Source: Bowmanella pacifica (lineage in GTDB: Bacteria > Pseudomonadota > Gammaproteobacteria > Enterobacterales > Alteromonadaceae). Taken from it: a stretch of 64,000 nt of DNA. Positions 52,901 to 61,432 of the stretch are shown here, in pieces (positions within the stretch are counted from its first letter, which is position 1; each line of letters begins with the position of its first letter). The stretch is from contig NZ_BMLS01000001.1 of assembly GCF_014645355.1 (NCBI RefSeq), positions 186,001-250,000 of the forward strand. The letters run 5' to 3'. The translations under genes and the position numbers were made by a program. The notes under the pieces were generated by a model. That model was not told the DNA's origin. It did not search any database and saw only the letters and a list, made by a program, of their open reading frames with translations.

Positions 52901-54206
52901 GGCTGTTTACCACGGTAAGTTCGGTTGAAAAATGAAAAGAGAAGCAACTTCCCTTGCCGACTTCGCTGTCTATCTCCAGCCTGGAATTATGGTGCGTCAA
53001 CACATGTTTAACTATTGCCAGACCTAACCCTGAACCGCCGGTTTTGCGTGAGCGTGCCTTATCAACCCGATAAAAGCGCTCAGTCAGACGGGCCAGATGC
53101 TTCTCTGCAATCCCCTCACCGTTATCCTGCACATAGAACTCTGCAGCTTTATTGCGCAGTCGCCAGCCCACTTGGATCTTGCCCTTAGCCGGCGTGTAAT
53201 GAATTGCATTAAAGATCAGGTTAGAAAACGCGCTGCGTAATTCGGTCTCAATACCAAATACCCTTAGCTGAGGGTCAACAGTAAATTCAATTTCATGGCC
53301 CTTATCCTGATTAAGGGCAGCCGCTTCGCTTTGAATGGCTGCCAGAACCTGAGGCACATCAACAATCTTTTCATACACCCGTTCGGCGCTGGCCTCAATA
53401 CGGGACAAAATCAGCAGTTGCTCAATCAGGCTCTGCATCCTCCGGGTCTGTGAAGTCATTTCGCCAAAGGCTTTTTGCATAAATGCCGGCGGATACGCCT
53501 GAGGATCGGCATTAAACATCTCCAGATAGCCATTTAGCACGGTAAGCGGTGTGCGCAACTCATGAGATACGTTGGCAACAAAATCCTTACGCATTTCCTC
53601 TAATTGTGTCACTCGCGTTACGTCCCGCGCGACTAATAGCAGGTGCTTCTCACCATAGGGCATGACCCGGTACTCCAGGATCTTATCGATATTGGTGGGA
53701 GATGTGACTTCTATGGGGTAGTCAAAGTTACCCTGATGAAAAAACTCGATAAATTGCGGATGACGGATGAGATTATCCACTCGTCGCCCAGCGTCTTCCG
53801 GCCAACGCAGCCCAAGTTCAATGCGGGCAAGGCGATTACACCAGGCAATACAAGCATTGGCATCCACCACCACCGCGGCATCAGGCAAGGCTTCTGCACC
53901 TTCACGAAAGCGCTTAACCAGCGCGCCTAATTCCTTGCGTTTATTACGGTTGCGCCGCTGAAGATAATAAATACCTTCGTAGACGTGCTCCCAGATGCCA
54001 GCCGTTTTGGGCGGGGTCATTTTCTTGCTGTGCCACAGCCAGCGATTAAGACGAAAAAGATGCCAATAATGCTGTAGCAGCAACAAGGTGACAGCCACAG
54101 CAATACATACAGCCAGGTTATCCAGATATACACCGACCACAATGGCAAGCACAAAGTAAACGGCTAGTCGGCCAAGGATTTTCCACCAGGAGAAGGGATA
54201 ATACAT
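52881..54206 (-). CDS. phoR: Phosphate regulon sensor histidine kinase
   Basis: The 441-residue protein begins with two hydrophobic helices (residues 9-50), then a PAS domain (about 95-200, ALPDAAVVVDANACIAWCNRLA), HisKA with the phospho-accepting His in FVANVSHELRTPLTVLNGYL near residue 213, and HATPase with NLIFNAIHYTPAKGK near residue 330 and ERFYRVDKARSRKTGGSGLGLAIVKHVL near residue 385. The layout and place next to phoB are those of PhoR. It senses phosphate status through the Pst system and PhoU and phosphorylates PhoB. It lies 25 nt downstream of phoB and overlaps pstS by 20 nt. Confidence 0.95.
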   Translation of the reverse strand: MYYPFSWWKILGRLAVYFVLAIVVGVYLDNLAVCIAVAVTLLLLQHYWHLFRLNRWLWHSKKMTPPKTAGIWEHVYEGIYYLQRRNRNKRKELGALVKRFREGAEALPDAAVVVDANACIAWCNRLARIELGLRWPEDAGRRVDNLIRHPQFIEFFHQGNFDYPIEVTSPTNIDKILEYRVMPYGEKHLLLVARDVTRVTQLEEMRKDFVANVSHELRTPLTVLNGYLEMFNADPQAYPPAFMQKAFGEMTSQTRRMQSLIEQLLILSRIEASAERVYEKIVDVPQVLAAIQSEAAALNQDKGHEIEFTVDPQLRVFGIETELRSAFSNLIFNAIHYTPAKGKIQVGWRLRNKAAEFYVQDNGEGIAEKHLARLTERFYRVDKARSRKTGGSGLGLAIVKHVLTHHNSRLEIDSEVGKGSCFSFHFSTELTVVNSHASHQS

Positions 54207-54231
54207 TGCGCCGGCGCGCCTCCTTTATACT

Positions 54232-54921
54232 TTACACTTTGGCCGAGAAGCGATACCCCGCGCCCCTGACAGTCTGAATCATTGCATCATGGTTATGCTT
54301 GGAAATGGCCTTGCGTAAACGACGAATATGCACATCAACGGTACGATCCTCCACATACACATTAGTACCCCAGACATTATCCAGCAGCTGCTCGCGGCTG
54401 TAGACGCGTTCGCTGTGGGTCATAAAGAAGTGCAGCAATTTAAATTCTGTCGGTCCCATATCCAATGGCTCTTCCATGGCAGTCACCCGATGTGAAATGG
54501 GATCCAGAATCAAACCGTTAAATTCAATCGGCTCATCACCAGAGGTTGGGGTTACACGGCGGATAACCGCCTTCATGCGAGCTACCAATTCTTTGGGAGA
54601 AAATGGCTTTGTTACATAATCATCGGCACCGGCATCCAGGCCGCGTACTTTGTCATCTTCTTCGCCCCGGGCGGTAAGCATAATAATAGGGATGTCGCGG
54701 GTATGCTCATGCTGTTTGAGCTTCTTAGCCAATTGTACCCCGCTACCGCCAGGCAGCATCCAATCCAGTAAAATCAGATCGGGATAGGGCTCTTTGACCA
54801 TTTCCAGCGCCACATCGTAATCTTCCGCTTCCATGGTCTCGAAACCGGATTGCTCCAGCACAAATTTGACCATCTCACGAATGGGCGACTCGTCTTCCAC
54901 CAGCAAGACTCTTTTTGACAT
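54232..54921 (-). CDS. phoB: Phosphate regulon response regulator
   Basis: From ATG 54921 the protein has 229 residues, the normal length of PhoB. The receiver domain has [33 protein letters not shown] with the phospho-accepting Asp near residue 53, and [22 protein letters not shown]. The C-terminal OmpR-type domain (about 130-229) includes [30 protein letters not shown] and [17 protein letters not shown]. It activates the Pho regulon on phosphate starvation. The longer frame upstream to 55128 covers its own promoter and is rejected. An 18-bp Pho box lies 48 nt upstream, so it should be autoactivated. Confidence 0.95.
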   Translation of the reverse strand: MSKRVLLVEDESPIREMVKFVLEQSGFETMEAEDYDVALEMVKEPYPDLILLDWMLPGGSGVQLAKKLKQHEHTRDIPIIMLTARGEEDDKVRGLDAGADDYVTKPFSPKELVARMKAVIRRVTPTSGDEPIEFNGLILDPISHRVTAMEEPLDMGPTEFKLLHFFMTHSERVYSREQLLDNVWGTNVYVEDRTVDVHIRRLRKAISKHNHDAMIQTVRGAGYRFSAKV

Positions 54922-54952
54922 GGTTTTAACCTTCTTCATGAAAACGCCCGCA

Positions 54953-54986
54953 ATTATTGGTTGATTCTGTGACAGTTTTATTAAAG
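54953..54986 (-). promoter_or_regulatory. Pho box and -10 element of phoB
   Basis: On the minus strand CTTTAATAAAACTGTCAC (54986-54969) matches 16 of 18 bases of the E. coli consensus CTGTCATAAAACTGTCAC. Ten bases further AATAAT (54958-54953) sits where a Pho-activated -10 is expected. The 317-nt gap between the phoB ATG and the sensor kinase ATG at 55239 holds this promoter; in the remainder I see no other clear element. Confidence 0.8.
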
Positions 54987-55238
54987 CTGATTGACAGCCT
55001 GCTGCTACCACCCCGGATGACTTACTTCGCATCATAATTTTTGCAGCTAGCAAAAGCCAGCCCAGACCTTCCAGGTGACGCTTATGTGTGCGATTAGCTT
55101 GCTTTGTCTGTTCCTTCTGCCCAGCCACCCTTTGGTTGCTTGCTTTCAGCGGTTAAGACATTCTAAACGCTTGTCTAACATCAACTTTACGCATATTCTT
55201 GGTCTAACTGGGATGGATTGCTAAGCGGACTAATTTCA

Positions 55239-56972
55239 ATGTCGAAGGTTAAAACAGGGCTATCGAAGAAGCTGTTAACCCGCGTGCTCTCCGTTTATTT
55301 TATCCTCACTCTGATTGTTACCCTTGGCCAGATTTTCACCGAATATCTCAATGCCAAGAACCACATAGAAAGTGAGCTACAGACGCTCAAAAATACCTTC
55401 AGCACCAGCCTGACCCGTGCAATCTGGGAGCTGAACACCCCCCAGGCCGTGTCCATTGCAGAAGGATTAATGGAACTCCCCATAGTTGATGGGGTACAGA
55501 TTCGAGATGAAAATGCCAACTACATTGCCGATTTAGGGCGAACCAACAAACAGCCCATGGAGCCGGTAACCACTGGTGTCATGCGCGATCACGCCGGCGG
55601 CACTTTTGGTTACAGTTTTCCGCTGATCTTTGAGTTTTCAGGTCGCACCTCGCAGGTTGGTGATGTAACCCTGTATTCAAGCTTTGAAATTATTTTCGGT
55701 CGGATAGAAGTTGGCATTTTCTTTCTGATTGGCAACGCATTTATTAAAACCGCTTTTCTGATCTTTTTGTTTTTAAATGCGTTTCGCCGCATGCTCACCG
55801 ACCCGTTAGCCGAGCTTACCGAACAGATCAGTAAGTTTGACATCAACCGTTTAGAGCAATCCAAACTGCATGCGCGATTAACCGACGACAATGAACTGAA
55901 GGTATTGCAAGATGCCTACAACCAATTGGTCGAAGATCTCATCCGTTTCCAGGACAAGCTCAATCATACTCAGGATGAATTGCGTGCCGCTAATCTAAAG
56001 TTGGATGAACAAAATCTGTCACTGGAGCAGGAAGTGGCGCGTAAGACAGCGTCATTAAGCAAAATAATGCTGGACTTGGAACAGCAAAAAGATGAGCTGA
56101 TAAGTAACCAGCGCGAGCTTAAACAAGAGAACGAAAATCGTCGCAAGGTAGAAGAAGAACTTCTCAAGAAGAATGCCGAGCTCGCTGAGTCGATGAAAAC
56201 CTTACAAATGGCTAAAGACCAATTGGTCGAGTCCGAGCGTATGGCTTCCCTCGGTGGACTGGTCGCCGGCATAGCCCATGACGTTAATACCCCGCTGGGG
56301 GTTGGGGTAACCGCCGCCAGTTTCCTGCAGGAGCGATTAAAGGGCTTGCAACAAGCCTTCGATGAAAAAAGCCTGACCGCTAAGACCATGTCCACTTTCC
56401 TGAATGAGGGACAGCAAACCGCCACCCTGCTGCTGACAAACCTGAACCGAGCCTCCGAGCTGATTGCCAGTTTCAAGCAGGTAGCAGTAGATCAAACCAG
56501 CGAAGCAGAGCGAGACTTCGATTTAGGTGAGTATCTGCAGGAAATTATTCAATCCCTGGCGCCTAATCTGAAAAAGACCCAGCATAAAATTGAAGTGGAA
56601 TGCCCGTCCAATCTGCAGGTGCGCTGCGCACCTGGTGTTATTGCCCAGATATTTACCAATATGATCATGAACTCACTTATTCATGGTTTTGAAAATAAAA
56701 AGGCCGGCACCATTAAGATTCAGGTTAGCAGCCAGGATGGCGACGTCAGAATACAATATCAGGATGACGGTAAGGGCTTGTCCCCCCTGCTGCTGAACAA
56801 ACTGTTTGAAGCCTTTTTTACCACCCGTCGTGGACGCGGCGGAAGTGGGCTGGGTACCCACATTATGTACAACCTGGTGACACAGGCGCTGCATGGTCAA
56901 ATCGAAGCCCAGTCCGAAGAAGGGCGGGGGTTACGTTACGACATCCATTTCCCGCAAAGACGAGATGCTTAA
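55239..56972 (+). CDS. Membrane sensor histidine kinase with HAMP and coiled-coil, HPK4-like
   Basis: From ATG 55239 the protein has 577 residues. A membrane helix (LLTRVLSVYFILTLIVTLGQIF) is followed by a periplasmic sensor region (about 40-150), a second helix (VGIFFLIGNAFIKTAFLIFLFLNAF near residue 165), a HAMP domain and a long coiled-coil (about 230-345, LEQEVARKTASLSKIMLDLEQ). The kinase core shows ASLGGLVAGIAHDVNTPLGVG (phospho-accepting His near residue 348), NMIMNSLIHGFENKKAG and DDGKGLSPLLLNKLFEAFFTTRRGRGGSGLGTHIMYNLV. There is no partner response regulator next to it, so it is an orphan. It is divergent from phoB. The signal sensed is unknown. Confidence 0.85.
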   Translation: MSKVKTGLSKKLLTRVLSVYFILTLIVTLGQIFTEYLNAKNHIESELQTLKNTFSTSLTRAIWELNTPQAVSIAEGLMELPIVDGVQIRDENANYIADLGRTNKQPMEPVTTGVMRDHAGGTFGYSFPLIFEFSGRTSQVGDVTLYSSFEIIFGRIEVGIFFLIGNAFIKTAFLIFLFLNAFRRMLTDPLAELTEQISKFDINRLEQSKLHARLTDDNELKVLQDAYNQLVEDLIRFQDKLNHTQDELRAANLKLDEQNLSLEQEVARKTASLSKIMLDLEQQKDELISNQRELKQENENRRKVEEELLKKNAELAESMKTLQMAKDQLVESERMASLGGLVAGIAHDVNTPLGVGVTAASFLQERLKGLQQAFDEKSLTAKTMSTFLNEGQQTATLLLTNLNRASELIASFKQVAVDQTSEAERDFDLGEYLQEIIQSLAPNLKKTQHKIEVECPSNLQVRCAPGVIAQIFTNMIMNSLIHGFENKKAGTIKIQVSSQDGDVRIQYQDDGKGLSPLLLNKLFEAFFTTRRGRGGSGLGTHIMYNLVTQALHGQIEAQSEEGRGLRYDIHFPQRRDA

Positions 56973-57045
56973 GGCATTATTGACCACTGACTTCTGCACT
57001 AAAGCCTGATAACCTGCGCCCTTTCTATAGCAGTGGAACGGCGCA

Positions 57046-57948
57046 ATGTGGTTTAAAAATCTCAAAATTTATCAACTTACCCAAGCTTTGGACATTGATC
57101 CCGATGACTTGCATGACCAATTGAGCCAGGCCGCTTTTCGTCCTTGTGGTAATCAGGACCTGGCCAGCATGGGTTGGACAGCGCCACTCAAGCAAGGTGC
57201 CAGTTTAGTGCATGCTGCCGATGGCCGAATTTTACTCAGCCTGAAAAAACAAGAACGCATTCTGCCGGGCGCGGTTGTTGCGGCCGAGCTGGAAGAGCGG
57301 GTCGAGAAAATCGAACGTGATACCGGGGCTCCAGTAGGTAAAAAGGCCAAGCAGGAACTGAAACAGGAAATAACCCATCAGTTGCTGCCTAAGGCGTTTA
57401 CTCGTGACAGCTATACCTTCGGTTTCATTTCCACAAAAGAAAACCTGGTGGTCGTTGATGCGTCGGCGGACGGTAAAGCCGAGGTCTTTTTAGCCCATTT
57501 GCGCAAAACTATCGGCTCATTGCCTGTGGTTCCTTTATGCAGACGCAGCCTGTCGCCTGACTTAACCAACTGGCTAAAAGGTGAGGCAATCCCTGAAGGC
57601 TTCTCGCTGCTAGAGGAAGCCGAGCTGAAATCACCCAATGAAGACGGCGCGATTATCCGCTGCAAAAATCAGCCTCTGGATGCCGAAGAAATCCAGTTGC
57701 ATTTGCAAAGTGGCAAACTGGTACAAAAAATCGCGCTGGACTGGGATGAGCGTTTGACTGCGCTGTTGCAAGAAGATCTCACCGTTAAACGGCTGAAGTT
57801 TAGTGATGTACTGCGCGAGCAGAACGACGATATCCCTAAAGATCAGCAGCTAGCCAGACTGGATGCAGACTTTTGCCTAATGGCCGCAGAAGTGGTTAAT
57901 TTGGTCAAGGCACTCGACCAGGCATTTGGCCTGGCCGAACAAAACTAA
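57046..57948 (+). CDS. rdgC: Recombination-associated protein RdgC
   Basis: The 300-residue protein begins MWFKNLKIYQLTQALDIDPDDL, the RdgC start, and keeps the family blocks GWTAPLK, VHAADGRILLSLKKQERILPGAVV near residue 50 and LPKAFTRDSYTFGFIST near residue 118, with KKLVQKIALDWDERL-like sequence near residue 230 (SGKLVQKIALDWDERL). RdgC forms a ring-shaped dimer on DNA and modulates RecA. Length 300 fits the usual 303. It is monocistronic and ends at a strong bidirectional terminator. Confidence 0.95.
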   Translation: MWFKNLKIYQLTQALDIDPDDLHDQLSQAAFRPCGNQDLASMGWTAPLKQGASLVHAADGRILLSLKKQERILPGAVVAAELEERVEKIERDTGAPVGKKAKQELKQEITHQLLPKAFTRDSYTFGFISTKENLVVVDASADGKAEVFLAHLRKTIGSLPVVPLCRRSLSPDLTNWLKGEAIPEGFSLLEEAELKSPNEDGAIIRCKNQPLDAEEIQLHLQSGKLVQKIALDWDERLTALLQEDLTVKRLKFSDVLREQNDDIPKDQQLARLDADFCLMAAEVVNLVKALDQAFGLAEQN

Positions 57949-57957
57949 TAAAAGCCG

Positions 57958-57981
57958 GGCTGATGCAAAGACGCATCAGCC
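57958..57981. terminator. Bidirectional rho-independent terminator after rdgC and the HDOD gene
   Basis: GGCTGATGC-aaagac-GCATCAGCC is a perfect 9-bp stem followed by TATTTTTATT on the plus strand and by CGGCTTTTATT on the minus strand, placed between convergent genes. Confidence 0.88.
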
Positions 57982-57986
57982 TATTT

Positions 57987-58823
57987 TTATTGGAAGATCA
58001 TCCTGGCGTTATCGCGCATGGTCTTAAACTCTTCACTATCCAACACACTCAGATCCTCAAACAGCCCCTTTTGCTGCGTCACATTCATCACGCCGTCTTT
58101 CAGACTCCCCATATAACCACTGAGTGCCGCCCCTAAACGGACAAAGTCCAGATAAGTAATGGCTTGGGACATATAGCCAAGATTGCGCCAGTTTTCTGCT
58201 ACCTCAACCAGCTCATCATGAAAACCCCACTCACGTAAGATCACACCACCAATTCGCCCCGATAATTTCTGCACTGCAACGGACAAAAACGTAGGATTAG
58301 CAAATACATCATCATGGCGTTCGGCTTCGGTGAAGATAGGTAATACACCAATATTGTGAACCAGCGCGGCTAACGTCATGATGTCCAGATTCAGGCGCTT
58401 TTGTTTAGTCTGTTCCGTATGCATTTGCAGCGCGGCCATGGCATTTGCCACCACGTCAATCGTCTGCTGCCAAACTTGATTGATATGCTCATGAACAATT
58501 TGATTCTTTGATACAAATAACTGTTCCATTGCCAGCGCCGTAGCAATATTTTTCACCTGTCTTAAGCCAATTCGGGTAACGGCCTGGTGAATAGTTTCAA
58601 CTTTTACCGTACGTCCCATGTAGGCACTATTAGAAATCTTAATAATGCGGGCGCTCAGTGCCGGATCCTGTCCGATAACATCAGCCATTTTATTCAAATT
58701 GACTTCCGGGTCATCAGCCGTACGACGCACCTTAAGTGCAATTGCAGGCAAGGTCGGAAGCACTAAGGTGTCGTTATTGATCTTCTCAACCAGTATGGTC
58801 AGCAAGGCATTTTCTGTGGACAT
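57987..58823 (-). CDS. HDOD domain protein
   Basis: The 278-residue cytoplasmic protein contains a single HDOD domain (about residues 20-215): LPTLPAIALKVRRTADDPEVN, IGQDPALSARIIKISNSAYMG, TIHQAVTRIGLRQVKNIATALAMEQLF and TLAALVHNIGVLPIF. HDOD domains resemble HD phosphohydrolases but usually lack metal-ligand residues and act in signalling; here the region near residue 145 reads LVHNIGVLP in place of the HD pair, in agreement with a non-catalytic domain. There is no second output domain. It stands alone, convergent to rdgC and divergent from the M49-type peptidase. Confidence 0.88.
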   Translation of the reverse strand: MSTENALLTILVEKINNDTLVLPTLPAIALKVRRTADDPEVNLNKMADVIGQDPALSARIIKISNSAYMGRTVKVETIHQAVTRIGLRQVKNIATALAMEQLFVSKNQIVHEHINQVWQQTIDVVANAMAALQMHTEQTKQKRLNLDIMTLAALVHNIGVLPIFTEAERHDDVFANPTFLSVAVQKLSGRIGGVILREWGFHDELVEVAENWRNLGYMSQAITYLDFVRLGAALSGYMGSLKDGVMNVTQQKGLFEDLSVLDSEEFKTMRDNARMIFQ

Positions 58824-59053
58824 ATTCCAACCTTATAAAGCGGCGGTTTTTAAGCAAGAGAAATAACCAAAGAGAATATGCGGGGTTCTCTGGAGGTCGT
58901 TCTAAGTATCATCTAATTTATGGAAAAGTAAAAGAAATGTGCTCGAAAAGCGCAGCTAAGGTCGGGCGTGTGCAGGCCGTCTAAGATGCAGTACTATAGT
59001 CACTGCAATAGTGTTTTACTTACCTCACTAAAACAGATAACGACAGGAAACCC

Positions 59054-60733
59054 ATGAAACTCTCAAAACTAACCTTATCCCTCACTATGGCATCAGGCCT
59101 GCTGCTTGGTTGCTCTGAGCCAGTGCAACAGCAGCAAAACAAAGAAGTTGCGCCAATCGCTGCGCAAGGACCGGTATTAAAGCAGGGGCTGGAGTCCAGA
59201 TTAGATATCTACCATCCGGTTGACCTTACCAGTGACCTATCACACCTGTCTGGCCGTCAAAAACAGATGGTAGCTGTACTGATTGATGCTGCCAAAATCA
59301 TGGACGACCTGTTCTGGAAACAAGCCTTTGGTGGAGACAAAGACAAGTTTCTTGCTTCCATTGACGATCCCAAGGTACGTCAGTTTGCAGACATTAATTA
59401 TGGCCCATGGGATCGTTTGGATGGTGACAAGGCGTTTTTAACCAACACCGACGAAAAGCCTCTTGGCGCGCAGTTCTATCCGCAAGATATGACAAAGGCG
59501 GAATTTGAAGGGGCAGAATTTGCCGACAAACAAGGCCTGTATTCTATGGTGGTGCGTGACGCTCAGGGCAAGCTGACTTCAGTCCCCTATTCCGAGATGT
59601 ATCATTCAGAGCTTAACGCTGCGGCGGCATTACTGCGCAAAGCTTCTGCACTGGCAGACAATCAGGAATTCGCACAGTATTTATCGCTGCGCGCAGATGC
59701 CTTGCTAAGTGACAGCTACCAACCATCCGATATGGCCTGGATGGATATGAAAACCAACCCCATCGAGTTGGTATTGGGTCCTATCGAAACCTATGAGGAT
59801 CAACTCTATGGTTATCGTGCAGCCTTTGAAGCTTATGTGTTAGTTAAAGACCTGGCCTGGAGCGAAAAGCTGGCCAAATACGCCGCCTTCCTGCCCGAGC
59901 TGCAAAAAGGCTTACCAGTAGAAGAGACGTATAAACAGGAAATGCCAGGCTCTGATGCCGACCTGAATGCTTACGATGTCATTTACTATGCTGGCCACTC
60001 CAACGCCGGCAGTAAAACCATTGCCATCAACCTGCCCAATGATGAACAGGTGCAACTGGAAAAAGGCACTCGTCGTTTACAACTGAAAAATGCCATGCGT
60101 GCCAAATTTGACAATATTTTGGTACCTATAGCTGATCAATTGATCGTGCCCGAACAGCGTCAACACATAACCTTTGACGCCTTCTTTGCCAACACCATGT
60201 TCCATGAAGTCGCCCATGGACTGGGGATCAAAAATACCCTGGATGGCAGCGGTACAGTTCGTCAGGCACTAAAAGAGCACGCCTCAGCTCTGGAAGAAGG
60301 TAAAGCGGATATTCTAGGCCTGTATATGGTTCAGCAATTGCTTGAAAAAGGTGAAATTACCGAAGGTACGTTGGAAGATTACTATGTCACCTTTATGGCC
60401 GGCATATTCCGTAGCGTGCGTTTTGGCGCTTCCAGTGCGCACGGCAAAGCCAACATGATCCGCTTCAATTTCTTTGCCGAGCATGGTGCTTTTGCCCGTG
60501 ACGAACAAGGGCTATATAAAGTAGATATGACTAAAATGGCACAGGCTATTGATGCGCTTTCCAACCGCATCCTGACGTTACAGGGTGATGGCGACTACAC
60601 TGGCGTTGATGCGCTGGTCGCCGACAAGGGGGTGATTAAGGCACAACTGGCCGAGGATTTGGCACGTCTCACTCGCGCGAATATCCCAGTGGATATTACC
60701 TTCAAACAGGGTAAGGACGTTCTGGGACTCTAA
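59054..60733 (+). CDS. Lipoprotein M49-type (dipeptidyl-peptidase III-like) metallopeptidase
   Basis: The 559-residue protein has a lipoprotein signal with LLLGC (Cys at about residue 20), so it should be anchored on the periplasmic side. The zinc site is TMFHEVAHGLGIKN near residue 381 (HEXXH) with a second ligand in LEEGKADILGLY near residue 415. This order matches the bacterial branch of DPP III-like peptidases, which carry HEXXH rather than the eukaryotic HEXXGH. Further family blocks are INYGPWDRLDGDKAFL near residue 115 and IVLGPIETYEDQLYGYRAAFEAY near residue 235 (here ELVLGPIETYEDQ). It would cut dipeptides from short peptides. It is monocistronic; a MITE-like element follows. Confidence 0.85.
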   Translation: MKLSKLTLSLTMASGLLLGCSEPVQQQQNKEVAPIAAQGPVLKQGLESRLDIYHPVDLTSDLSHLSGRQKQMVAVLIDAAKIMDDLFWKQAFGGDKDKFLASIDDPKVRQFADINYGPWDRLDGDKAFLTNTDEKPLGAQFYPQDMTKAEFEGAEFADKQGLYSMVVRDAQGKLTSVPYSEMYHSELNAAAALLRKASALADNQEFAQYLSLRADALLSDSYQPSDMAWMDMKTNPIELVLGPIETYEDQLYGYRAAFEAYVLVKDLAWSEKLAKYAAFLPELQKGLPVEETYKQEMPGSDADLNAYDVIYYAGHSNAGSKTIAINLPNDEQVQLEKGTRRLQLKNAMRAKFDNILVPIADQLIVPEQRQHITFDAFFANTMFHEVAHGLGIKNTLDGSGTVRQALKEHASALEEGKADILGLYMVQQLLEKGEITEGTLEDYYVTFMAGIFRSVRFGASSAHGKANMIRFNFFAEHGAFARDEQGLYKVDMTKMAQAIDALSNRILTLQGDGDYTGVDALVADKGVIKAQLAEDLARLTRANIPVDITFKQGKDVLGL

Positions 60734-60748
60734 TCCAGGCGTTAAGGC

Positions 60749-61016
60749 TAGAGCGTGTTGACCTTTTGAGTATGATTTTGCAGCAGTTTGTGGGCCCTTT
60801 ATACAAGGCAGAGCGAACGTGGTGTAGTTATTCTACATGAGTGAGTGATAACGCCGTAGAAAGGGCCCACAAGCGCTGCCCGAAGGGGTCAACCCAGCCC
60901 CTCCTGCTCTGTGTTGCCGGGCTTTGACTTAGGCCCACTAGGCCTGCAGCCCGGCGTCGTGACCAGAAGGGACTGGATTTAAACAAAATCTATACTCAAA
61001 AGGTCAACACGCTCTA
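60749..61016. mobile_element. 264-bp MITE-like element with 26-bp terminal inverted repeats and TA flanks
   Basis: The ends 60751-60773 and 60992-61014 are exact inverted copies (including the flanking CTA/TAG the repeat is 26 bp, 60748-60773 against 60992-61017) and continue for 7 bp more after a one-base bulge. The outer bases are GAGCGTG...CACGCTC, and TA dinucleotides at 60749-60750 and 61015-61016 would be the target duplication of an IS630/mariner-type element. Inside lies a second inverted repeat, TTGTGGGCCCTTT (60788-60800) and AAAGGGCCCACAA (60860-60872). No transposase frame is present. It fills the 317-bp gap between the M49 peptidase and the HIT gene. Confidence 0.75.
60788..60872. 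repeat. Internal inverted repeat of the MITE-like element
   Basis: TTGTGGGCCCTTT and AAAGGGCCCACAA are perfect 13-bp inverted copies about 60 bp apart; a smaller hairpin GTAG-ttatt-CTAC lies between them at about 60824-60836. The whole could fold into a long cruciform or RNA stem. Outside the right arm the sequence AAGGGGTCAACCC at 60883 resembles the outer terminal repeat, suggesting a nested or composite origin. Confidence 0.6.
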
Positions 61017-61017
61017 G

Positions 61018-61034
61018 GAGACCACCAAGGTCTC
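61018..61034. other. Small hairpin downstream of the HIT gene
   Basis: GAGACC-accaa-GGTCTC is a perfect 6-bp stem, 17 nt past the HIT stop and 1-3 nt from the end of the MITE-like element. No T-run follows now; it might be the remnant of a terminator. Confidence 0.35.
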
Positions 61035-61050
61035 TTAGCCTGCATACTGC

Positions 61051-61416
61051 CTAAGCCGTTTTCAGCTTATCCTGATAAGGTGGCCAGCCTAAAGGCTTAC
61101 CGGCCAATACATGTAAGTGCAGGTGATAGACAGTCTGTCCGCCATGTGGGTTACAGTTCATCACGGCACGATATCCATCTTCGGCAAATCCCATTTCTGC
61201 GGCCAGCTTGGCGGCAACCAGATACAAATGCCCAACCACTTCACGATCCTGTGATTCAATATCATTGATCGTGGCAATAGGCTTTTTCGGGATAATCAAA
61301 AAATGTACCGGTGCCTGAGGATTAATGTCCTTAAAGGCCAGGGACAACTCATCCTCGTAAATGATGTCGGCTGGAATTTCCCGGTTTATGATTTTGGTGA
61401 ACAAAGTGTCAGACAT
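61051..61416 (-). CDS. HIT family (HinT-like) protein
   Basis: From ATG 61416 the protein has 121 residues and begins [23 protein letters not shown], the standard HinT start. [20 protein letters not shown] and [15 protein letters not shown] near residue 103 follow, the latter being the HxHxHxx nucleotide-binding motif. HinT hydrolyses purine nucleoside phosphoramidates. An upstream start at 61446 would add ten residues and overlap uppP; the MSDTLF start is preferred. It lies downstream of uppP, whose stop is at 61433, so the two are probably co-transcribed. Confidence 0.92.
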   Translation of the reverse strand: MSDTLFTKIINREIPADIIYEDELSLAFKDINPQAPVHFLIIPKKPIATINDIESQDREVVGHLYLVAAKLAAEMGFAEDGYRAVMNCNPHGGQTVYHLHLHVLAGKPLGWPPYQDKLKTA

Positions 61417-61432
61417 AGTGGCATCCCGGCAA

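Noticed and set aside
54922-55128. N-terminal extension of phoB
   Set aside because: It would contain the Pho box promoter, and PhoB proteins begin at the [11 protein letters not shown]-type start.
60734-61050. Complete insertion sequence
   Set aside because: No transposase frame of useful length exists between the terminal repeats.
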